The position numbers were made by a program, and so were the translations under genes. From NCBI RefSeq assembly GCF_004340465.1, contig NZ_SLVV01000001.1, forward strand, positions 450,730 to 514,729: a stretch of DNA of 64,000 nucleotides. Reading direction: 5' to 3'. The notes beneath the pieces were generated by a model. That model was not told the DNA's origin. It made no database searches and saw only the letters and a program-made list of their open reading frames with translations. The first letter of the stretch is position 1. Each line of letters opens with the position of its first letter. Source of the stretch: Mesobacillus foraminis. Its GTDB lineage: Bacteria > Bacillota > Bacilli > Bacillales > Cytobacillaceae. Positions 57,525-64,000 of this stretch are shown piece by piece.

Positions 57525-59486
57525 TTACTCGATTGTTTCAAGCAGGCTGTAGGCCTCTTCCTTTGTTTTTACAGACAATAATTGCTCTCTGAAGCTGTCA
57601 TCCATCAGTTTTCTGGAGAGCATTTGAAGGATTTTCAGATGGGCGTCTCCAACGCTTTCTTTTGGAACAGCAATCATGAAAATCAATTTAGCATCAGTCT
57701 GGTCAAAGCTCTTCCAGTCCACTCCGTCTTGTTTAATTCCAAAGACAACTGCAGGTTTTTTAACACTGTTGGATTTCCCATGCGGGATAGCGATATTCAT
57801 GCCAATCCCCGTTGTGCTCTCTGCTTCACGGTCCAGAATGGCCTTCCTGAAATCCTCACTTGATGTCAGGATGCCTTGACGGTCCAGCTTGCCAATCATT
57901 TCATCGATCACTTCATCACGGCTTGTCCCGGCCAATTGTATATCAATCAAATCCAGGCTGGTGATGTCAGTCAGTTTATTGATGTGCAACTCTTCTTCCT
58001 TATTAGTCTGCCCTGAGGCTTCCTGGCGCTCTGGCTCTGGTGTTAAAGGTTCATCAGGAGCCTCAGATGGATACGTTGCAGGCTGTTCCTGATTATCTAC
58101 ATTTTTTTTCAGCGCGTTTGCCATTATGGCTGTAACCAAGGAACCAATAATAACTGCAATAAAGAACATCAGCACATTGTCAACAGCCCCAAGAACAGCA
58201 ACAATCGGTCCTCCGTGTGCTACACGGTCCCCCACATTTCCTAGCATGGCTATGACAGCCCCGACCATAGCTCCGACCATATTACTTGGAATAACCCTTA
58301 ATGGGTCTTGGGCAGCGAAAGGAATAGCTCCTTCAGTGATTCCAAACAGTCCCATCGTAAAGGATGCCTTACCTGTCTCCCTTTCAGCTTCCCGGTACTT
58401 CTTTTTATTTAAGAAAGTCGCGAGTCCCATCCCGATTGGCGGAATACAGATGGCCACTGCAATGGGTCCCATAATTTCATAATTTCCCTCGCCAATCATT
58501 GCTGACCCAAATAAAAAGGCAACTTTATTTACTGGGCCGCCCATATCAAAGGAAATCATTGCCCCTAAAATTAACGCCAATAGGATTGAACTAGTGCCCT
58601 GCATTCCCGCCAGCCATGAAGTCAGACCAACAAATACAGCTGCCACAGGAGCCCCAATAATATAGACGAATGCCATTCCTACAATCAAAGAGGCAAAGAC
58701 CGGAATAATAATAATCGGCATGATTGGCTGAATGGCTTTAGGAACCTTCAGCTTCTTAATCCATAATGCTACATATCCCGCAAGAAAACCAGCAATAATA
58801 CCACCGATAAACCCCGCACCTGCTTCACTTCCATAAAAGCTTCCGTTTGCTGCAATATAGCCGCCGATCAATCCAGGTGCTAAGCCAGGGCGGTCAGCAA
58901 TACTTACAGCAATAAACCCAGACAGAATTGGTACCATGAAGGTAAAGGACGCTGCCCCAATACTCTCAATAGTCTTCCAGAAGGAATCCTCCGGAATGAC
59001 GATCCCGCCGGGCGTTTTTTCTCCCCCCAATGTCAAGGCAATGGCAATCAGAAGGCCCCCGATGACAATAATAGGAATCATATAGGAGACACCATTCATC
59101 AAATGGCGGTAGATTGGGTTTTGCTTATCCTTCTTTCCTGATTTGCCATCATCGCCGGTTTTACTTTGCGATTCAAGAACAGGAACATTGCCAGTGGAAA
59201 AACGGCTGATTAGCTCCTCAGGCCTTCTGATCCCCTCCTGAACACCAGTAACCAAAACTTTTTTCCCTGCGAAACGGCTTTTGTCGACCGTTTTATCGGC
59301 AGCAATGATAATGCCATCCGCTTCCTGAATATCTCTGTCTGTAAATTCATTTTCAACCCCGATGGAGCCTTGTGTCTCCACTTTCATTTGTACACCCAGT
59401 TTATCGGCCGCCTTCTGTAAATTCTCTGCTGCCATGTATGTATGGGCAATACCATTAGGACACGATGTAATCGCTAACAGTTTCAT
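57525..59486 (-). CDS. manP: mannose-family PTS transporter EIIBCA
   Basis: 653 aa, order IIB-IIC-IIA. IIB: phosphorylated Cys in ITSCPNGIAHTYMAAE (~8). IIC: membrane domain ~130-460. IIA: His in IGMNIAIPHGKS (~565). It is FruA-like by sequence, but the flanking manR and manA match the B. subtilis mannose operon, so mannose is the likely substrate. Imports and phosphorylates the sugar. Confidence 0.92.
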   Translation of the reverse strand: MKLLAITSCPNGIAHTYMAAENLQKAADKLGVQMKVETQGSIGVENEFTDRDIQEADGIIIAADKTVDKSRFAGKKVLVTGVQEGIRRPEELISRFSTGNVPVLESQSKTGDDGKSGKKDKQNPIYRHLMNGVSYMIPIIVIGGLLIAIALTLGGEKTPGGIVIPEDSFWKTIESIGAASFTFMVPILSGFIAVSIADRPGLAPGLIGGYIAANGSFYGSEAGAGFIGGIIAGFLAGYVALWIKKLKVPKAIQPIMPIIIIPVFASLIVGMAFVYIIGAPVAAVFVGLTSWLAGMQGTSSILLALILGAMISFDMGGPVNKVAFLFGSAMIGEGNYEIMGPIAVAICIPPIGMGLATFLNKKKYREAERETGKASFTMGLFGITEGAIPFAAQDPLRVIPSNMVGAMVGAVIAMLGNVGDRVAHGGPIVAVLGAVDNVLMFFIAVIIGSLVTAIMANALKKNVDNQEQPATYPSEAPDEPLTPEPERQEASGQTNKEEELHINKLTDITSLDLIDIQLAGTSRDEVIDEMIGKLDRQGILTSSEDFRKAILDREAESTTGIGMNIAIPHGKSNSVKKPAVVFGIKQDGVDWKSFDQTDAKLIFMIAVPKESVGDAHLKILQMLSRKLMDDSFREQLLSVKTKEEAYSLLETIE

Positions 59487-59589
59487 TCGCTTTGTCCTCC
59501 TTGCATACTATGTATTATTTTTAATATATCTCAAATAAAAGCGGTAAAAAGTATGAAATGTTGCCGGAAACTCCGGAAAAACTATTTTT

Positions 59590-61545
59590 TTACCTAGGCA
59601 GGTGCAGCTGGAGTAATTCAGGAAGCTCATTCAAGTGCGAGAGAAATATATTCTTGTCTTGAAATGAGATAAGCCTTTGCAGGACACCCGGATGCTCACT
59701 CAGACTAGACAATTCATGAAACAGCTGCTTGGTCCTTTCCAGGTCCTCCTCTTTTAGAGCAAGCATAATAACCATAGAAACCTTTTCCGTTTCCCAGTCA
59801 ATCTCCTCTTTGAAGGTTGCAATGGCTATTCCTGATTTAAGGATGTAGCTTCGGTCAGCATGCGGAATGGCCATGCTGCTTCCGATAGCTGTGGAGGACA
59901 TCCGTTCTCTGGCAATGGCATAATGTCCATATTCTTTTGCAACATATCCCTCTTTATACAATTGTCCAGCCAGAAATTCTATTATTTCAAACCGATGGCA
60001 CTTCTCTTGATGGAGAAAGATGGACGATGAGAGTGCCAAAGTGGATAATACAGATTCACGCCTTCCAAAATGATCTGTTCGATCAAGGGTTTTTAAAAAT
60101 ACGTCCAACTTTATGGTTTCCACATCAGATAACAGCGGTGAGACAACGATATGGGGAATTGTTAATAGTGGAACTTCTATAGTGGAGATCACTAAATCTA
60201 CTCCTGTCCTGTCAAGATAGTGATTCAGATCCGCTTTTCCAATACAGTCAGTCACAGTGATAGCAGAGAATTTTCTTTCTAGTTTTGACCGTAAAAGCTG
60301 AGACATTCCAATCCCCAGATGGCATACGATGACTGCTTTCTTTTTTCTGATGTTATTCTTTAACTGCCTTTCAATAGCTGCCTGGAAATGGAGAGTCAAA
60401 TATCCGGCTTCTTCCTCCGGTATTTGAAGGAAGAAGGCCTCATTTAATTTTCCAAGGATGTCAATCACCTTGTTAAACAGATAGGGATACATTTTTTTAA
60501 TTTCAGGCAGCATAGTGTTAGAGATATCTAGCCCATGGCTTAAACGGTTGAGGGCGGTGTTTAGATGAACGGACAGTCCCTTTTGTAAAATAGTGTCATC
60601 TGTAAATCCCTGTTCAGCCTCCCCCGCCATTTCTTCAATTAATGCAGCCGTAAGCTTATTCAGGAGTGGATGAGTAAGCGAGGAACCTTGCTTTATCTTT
60701 GCGCCAATTAACTGAAGCGCAAAATACATAATTTCCGACTCAGAAAAGTGAACAACAAAGATTATTTCAATTTTCCTGAAAAAATCCCTGGCCCATTTAT
60801 ATTCCTTTTTGTCCTGCAGAAATTTACGATCTTTATCATCTATAAAAAAAGAGTGTTGAAGCTTAACTCTCCTGATTTGCAGCAAAACATGAATAATAAG
60901 ATCATCCAAAGCATCGTCCGTAAAATAAAGAGAATGCTGTTTCACTAACTCATTTATCTCGGATTGGATAATTTCAACTTCATACTTTGAAAATTGCCCG
61001 GCAATATACCTGAAAGGGGATTTGCTATCCCCTGCCAGCTGTGACAATCTGGAGAGAGCCACCCGCATGCTCTTTTCTGAGCCCTCCACCATTATTCCTA
61101 TCCTTTGTTTAGTGATCAGCGTTAACCCCATATGTTCCAGCCATGCCCTAACCTTGTTTAAATCCGTTTTGATCACATTCTTATTCACATAGTATTTTGC
61201 TGCCAGGGCACCAGCTGAAATGGGTTCTTTGCTCATAAGCAGGCTGTACCCGATGCCCAGAAGCCGATCCTGGTCATTCATTGCCTCGACTTGGTAATTT
61301 GCAAACAGCCTCTGATAAAGATCCGCTTTCTCCACCTCTCCTATTTCCAGGAGTACCCCATAACCCGGCTTCCTGATTAAAGCAGCGCGGGAAACTGATT
61401 GAAGATCTTTTTCGATTTTTTTAAGATCATTCCTGATCGTTTTTTCAGAACATTTAACCTTGTCGGCAAGGCTCTGAATTAACAAGTACACTCCCACTGG
61501 CTGAACCAGCAGCAATTTTAAAATTTCTATTTGTCTAGTATTCAT
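59590..61545 (-). CDS. manR: PRD-containing transcriptional activator ManR
   Basis: 651 aa. N-terminal HTH domains (SLADKVKCSEKTIRNDLKKI; PISAGALAAKYYVNKNVIKT), two PRDs (~180-390), an EIIB-like domain with Cys in IVCHLGIGMSQLLRSK (~405) and an EIIA-like domain with His in GSSMAIPHADRSY (~565). Activity is tuned by phosphorylation from HPr and the transporter. First in the operon; it should activate manP-manA when mannose is present. Confidence 0.93.
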   Translation of the reverse strand: MNTRQIEILKLLLVQPVGVYLLIQSLADKVKCSEKTIRNDLKKIEKDLQSVSRAALIRKPGYGVLLEIGEVEKADLYQRLFANYQVEAMNDQDRLLGIGYSLLMSKEPISAGALAAKYYVNKNVIKTDLNKVRAWLEHMGLTLITKQRIGIMVEGSEKSMRVALSRLSQLAGDSKSPFRYIAGQFSKYEVEIIQSEINELVKQHSLYFTDDALDDLIIHVLLQIRRVKLQHSFFIDDKDRKFLQDKKEYKWARDFFRKIEIIFVVHFSESEIMYFALQLIGAKIKQGSSLTHPLLNKLTAALIEEMAGEAEQGFTDDTILQKGLSVHLNTALNRLSHGLDISNTMLPEIKKMYPYLFNKVIDILGKLNEAFFLQIPEEEAGYLTLHFQAAIERQLKNNIRKKKAVIVCHLGIGMSQLLRSKLERKFSAITVTDCIGKADLNHYLDRTGVDLVISTIEVPLLTIPHIVVSPLLSDVETIKLDVFLKTLDRTDHFGRRESVLSTLALSSSIFLHQEKCHRFEIIEFLAGQLYKEGYVAKEYGHYAIARERMSSTAIGSSMAIPHADRSYILKSGIAIATFKEEIDWETEKVSMVIMLALKEEDLERTKQLFHELSSLSEHPGVLQRLISFQDKNIFLSHLNELPELLQLHLPR

Positions 61546-61628
61546 TTCCTCACCTTTTGCTAAGATACTTTTACAAAATAAACTTAGTAATCTTGTTTTA
61601 CTGCTTTTAACGCAAAGATAGGTGCCAT

Positions 61629-61658
61629 AAAAAAACCTCCGTTCCAGTTCAACGAAGG
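61629..61658 (-). terminator. hairpin with T-tract upstream of manR
   Basis: Minus strand CCTTCGTT GAACTGG AACGGAGG TTTTTTT. No gene ends just upstream, so it may be a leader attenuator of manR or a back-up stop after the rRNA/tRNA operon. Confidence 0.5.
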
Positions 61659-61940
61659 ATCAAATTAAAATTCAACTGATAATCATGATGCCCGCTTTTA
61701 AAAAAAATACGGCGAAGCCTATACCTTAGGCCAGTTCCAGCATTATGTTATATTAACATTTCAGTGAAGTCTTATTATAAACAACCACTAATTATTATCC
61801 GTTTAATTGACAATACCGTCAAGAACACAAGCCATGTTTGTTCTTATGGCGATTGCAGTATGTTATGACTATACATAAAAAACAGCTAATTATTGTATGT
61901 ACGGCCGGATTACATGATTTAAAAATTGGAGGAATAAAGG

Positions 61941-61991
61941 GTGAATAAGAAATTTGTATTGGCTGCCCTGGCATTGGCAATTGGAAATTAG
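61941..61991 (+). other. truncated signal-peptide-like ORF of 16 codons
   Basis: RBS GGAGGAATAAAGG followed by GTG gives MNKKFVLAALALAIGN and a stop. It resembles the start of an exported protein whose remainder is missing. May be a relic at the edge of the rRNA operon. The remaining gap 61660-62070 holds nothing else I can support. Confidence 0.4.
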
Positions 61992-62070
61992 AATTCGAAA
62001 CGAAACTATACTAAAAAACCATTAGCCACATCAATTGATGTACATGGTTTAGTTGCCTTTCACCCATCCC

Positions 62071-62113
62071 GGGAAAATAGAAAAAGACCTTCAACATGGA
62101 CTGTTGAAAGTCT
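62071..62113 (-). terminator. terminator of the rRNA-tRNA operon
   Basis: Minus strand GACTTTCAACA GTCCA TGTTGAAGGTC followed by TTTTTCTATTTT. Confidence 0.9.
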
Positions 62114-62145
62114 TGATTTGACAGCTTTGGCATGCTGTCTGCTAG

Positions 62146-62227
62146 TACCGGTGGTCGGGGTCGAACCGACACTCCCGAAGGAACACGATTTTGAGTCGTG
62201 CGCGTCTGCCAATTCCGCCACACCGGC
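62146..62227 (-). tRNA. tRNA-Leu (CAA)
   Basis: Acceptor GCCGGTG/CACCGGT, long variable arm, anticodon loop CTCAAAA. CCA is not encoded. Confidence 0.95.
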
Positions 62228-62250
62228 AAAATCATCATAAATATTTAAGA

Positions 62251-62325
62251 TGGAGGCGGCAACCGGATTTGAACCGGTGAATAAAGGTTTTGCAGACCTT
62301 TGCCTTACCACTTGGCTATGCCGCC
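62251..62325 (-). tRNA. tRNA-Cys (GCA)
   Basis: Acceptor GGCGGCA/TGCCGCC, anticodon loop CTGCAAA, encoded CCA. Confidence 0.96.
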
Positions 62326-62334
62326 TTAAAACTT

Positions 62335-62409
62335 TGGAGCGGAAGACGGGATTCGAACCCGCGACCCCAACCTTGGCAAGGTTGTATTCTACCACTGAAC
62401 TACTTCCGC
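62335..62409 (-). tRNA. tRNA-Gly (GCC)
   Basis: Acceptor GCGGAAG/CTTCCGC, anticodon loop TTGCCAA, encoded CCA. Confidence 0.96.
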
Positions 62410-62414
62410 AAAAA

Positions 62415-62489
62415 TGGCTGGGCTAGCTGGATTCGAACCAACGAATGACGGAGTCAAAGTCCGTTGCCTTACCGCTTGGCTATAGCCCA
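62415..62489 (-). tRNA. tRNA-Gln (TTG)
   Basis: Acceptor TGGGCTA/TAGCCCA, anticodon loop CTTTGAC, encoded CCA. Confidence 0.96.
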
Positions 62490-62527
62490 TTATCATTATA
62501 TTCAGCTATCATCATTTTTGTGATTAA

Positions 62528-62604
62528 TGGGGCGATCGATGGGAATCGAACCCACGAGTGTCGGAGCCACAATCCGATGCGTTAACCACTTCGCCACGAC
62601 CGCC
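62528..62604 (-). tRNA. tRNA-His (GTG)
   Basis: Acceptor GCGGTCG/CGATCGC with G-1 and discriminator C, anticodon loop TTGTGGC, encoded CCA. Confidence 0.96.
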
Positions 62605-62617
62605 ATAAAAAGTAAAT

Positions 62618-62691
62618 TGGCAGGGGTAGTAGGAATCGAACCCACACTGGAGGTTTTGGAGACCTCTGTTCTACCTTTAAACTATACCCCT
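62618..62691 (-). tRNA. tRNA-Trp (CCA)
   Basis: Acceptor AGGGGTA/TACCCCT, anticodon loop CTCCAAA, encoded 3' CCA. Confidence 0.96.
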
Positions 62692-62697
62692 GTATAA

Positions 62698-62782
62698 TGG
62701 TGGAGGGGGACGGATTCGAACCGCCGAACCCTGAGGGAGCGGATTTACAGTCCGCCGCGTTTAGCCACTTCGCTACCCCTCC
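62698..62782 (-). tRNA. tRNA-Tyr (GTA)
   Basis: Acceptor GGAGGGG/CCCCTCC, anticodon loop CTGTAAA, long variable arm, encoded CCA. Confidence 0.96.
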
Positions 62783-62821
62783 AATATTATAACATGTTTC
62801 AAATAAACTCTTAAAATAAAA

Positions 62822-62897
62822 TGGTGGCTCAGGACGGAATCGAACCGCCGACACAAGGATTTTCAGTCCTTTGCTCTACCGACTGAGCTACTGAGCC
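62822..62897 (-). tRNA. tRNA-Phe (GAA)
   Basis: Acceptor GGCTCAG/CTGAGCC, anticodon loop CTGAAAA, encoded CCA. A broken copy lies just upstream at 62933-63030. Confidence 0.96.
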
Positions 62898-62932
62898 GTA
62901 ATAAATTTATATTTCATAATAAGTTATCGTTC

Positions 62933-63030
62933 GTCCTTTGCTCGAAAGACCTTCGGTCTTTCTCGCAGGTTGACGCAGAAGCTGTCTCTGAGAGGTTTGC
63001 AACCTGCTCTACCGACTGAGCTACTGAGCC
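62933..63030 (-). pseudogene. tRNA-Phe pseudogene with a 61-bp insertion
   Basis: The 5' part GGCTCAGTAGCTCAGTCGG, then TAGAGCA, is identical to the intact tRNA-Phe. It is interrupted by 61 bp (62944-63004) and resumes as GAGCAAAGGAC, then ends before the anticodon. GAGCA is duplicated on both sides. No anticodon or 3' half is left. Confidence 0.88.
62944..63004. mobile_element. 61-bp two-hairpin insert, element-like
   Basis: On the minus strand the first hairpin stem is GCAGGTTG/CAACCTGC (using two bases of the flank), the second AAAGACC GAA GGTCTTT. A 5-bp direct repeat GAGCA flanks the insert like a target-site duplication. No terminal inverted repeats of a known IS are visible, so the assignment to a mobile element is tentative. 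Confidence 0.45.
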
Positions 63031-63063
63031 ATAGTTTATTGAATTAATAACTTATTAAAATAA

Positions 63064-63140
63064 TGGCGGTCCGGACGGGACTCGAACCCGCGACCTCCTG
63101 CGTGACAGGCAGGCATTCTAACCAACTGAACTACCGGACC
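63064..63140 (-). tRNA. tRNA-Asp (GTC)
   Basis: Acceptor GGTCCGG/CCGGACC, anticodon loop CTGTCAC, encoded CCA. Confidence 0.96.
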
Positions 63141-63143
63141 AGA

Positions 63144-63217
<74 letters not shown>

Positions 63218-63230
63218 ATAATAATATTTA

Positions 63231-63306
63231 TGGTGGAGGATGACGGGATCGAACCGCCGACCCTCTGCTTGTAAGGCAGATGCTCTCCCAGCTGAGCTAA
63301 TCCTCC
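63231..63306 (-). tRNA. tRNA-Val (TAC)
   Basis: Acceptor GGAGGAT/ATCCTCC, anticodon loop CTTACAA, encoded CCA. Confidence 0.96.
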
Positions 63307-63310
63307 ATAA

Positions 63311-63385
63311 TGGTGACCCCTACGGGATTCGAACCCGTGTTACCGCCGTGAAAGGGCGGTGTCTTAACCGCTTGACCAAGGGGCC
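63311..63385 (-). tRNA. tRNA-Glu (TTC)
   Basis: Acceptor GGCCCCT with AGGGGTC, anticodon loop CTTTCAC, encoded CCA. Confidence 0.96.
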
Positions 63386-63402
63386 AGATATGATAATTAT
63401 AA

Positions 63403-63494
63403 TGGCGGAGAGCAAGGGATTCGAACCCTTGAGACAGCGGTAACCGTCTACACGATTTCCAATCGTGCTCCTTCGACCTCTCGGACAGCTCTCC
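63403..63494 (-). tRNA. tRNA-Ser (GGA)
   Basis: Acceptor GGAGAGC/GCTCTCC, long variable arm, anticodon loop TTGGAAA, encoded CCA. Confidence 0.96.
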
Positions 63495-63497
63495 ATA

Positions 63498-63572
63498 TGG
63501 CTCCGCAGGTAGGATTCGAACCTACGACCGTTCGGTTAACAGCCGAATGCTCTACCACTGAGCTACTGCGGA
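63498..63572 (-). tRNA. tRNA-Asn (GTT)
   Basis: Acceptor TCCGCAG/CTGCGGA, anticodon loop CTGTTAA, encoded CCA. First tRNA after 5S. Confidence 0.96.
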
Positions 63573-63590
63573 ATAATGATGAAAATTCAT

Positions 63591-63706
<116 letters not shown>

Positions 63707-63829
63707 ACAATTTTTTTCAAGACATTTACTATTATAACGTCTTTTTTCTATTTTGCAAGAGAAATTTTTCATTCCCTCAAAACTAGATAATGTAGGTAAG
63801 AAGAAGTAATCCGAGTATCGTTCTTAACG

Positions 63830-64000
<171 letters not shown>

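Overview
The window is chromosomal DNA from a spore-forming Bacillaceae bacterium (low-GC Gram-positive). The evidence is strong AGGAGG-type ribosome binding sites, the sporulation-linked genes yhbH and prkA, a sigma-B-like promoter, a Bacillus-type mannose operon (manR-manP-manA), and a 23S-5S rRNA operon followed by a long tRNA array. I cannot name the species from the sequence alone.

Layout. About 0-15.3 kb is accessory DNA: a ThuA/Gfo-Idh-MocA pair, a MerR/alcohol dehydrogenase pair, LysR with a short-chain dehydrogenase, an exported alpha/beta hydrolase, two drug-efflux-type MFS pumps, a multidomain lectin/cysteine-peptidase-like/MIR protein, and a four-helix Cys-rich (copper-storage type) protein beside a frameshifted sirohaem reductase. 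Several broken genes lie here (alanine symporter tail, stress protein, reductase). About 15.5-31.9 kb is bounded by a 190-bp, nearly identical direct repeat of the 3' end of yhbH, so it looks like a 16-kb inserted island. The island carries three luciferase-like flavin monooxygenases, an NfrA-like nitroreductase, an MFS exporter and a MarR regulator with three copies of one palindrome. It also carries an HxlR regulator with a divergent Rossmann oxidoreductase, and a four-gene inositol-type sugar operon with a LacI regulator.

About 31.8-45.3 kb is more core-like: yhbH, a Tat-exported gluconate-2-dehydrogenase-type complex with its own TatA and a divergent lipoprotein cytochrome c, prkA, a second NfrA-type nitroreductase, trmL, an amidase-domain protein, queG, a B3/B4-domain protein and a proline iminopeptidase-like hydrolase. 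About 45.7-56 kb is one large minus-strand catabolic block: IclR regulator, ABC importer (binding protein and two permeases), beta-galactosidase, then KDPGal aldolase, KDGal kinase and galactonate dehydratase. Import, hydrolysis and a De Ley-Doudoroff style route are therefore joined in one unit. About 56.5-61.5 kb is the mannose PTS operon.

The right end (62.1-64 kb) is the 3' part of a ribosomal RNA operon transcribed leftward: 23S (partial), 5S, then Asn, Ser, Glu, Val, fMet, Asp, a broken Phe, Phe, Tyr, Trp, His, Gln, Gly, Cys and Leu tRNAs and a terminator. The broken tRNA-Phe carries a 61-bp two-hairpin insertion flanked by a 5-bp duplication.
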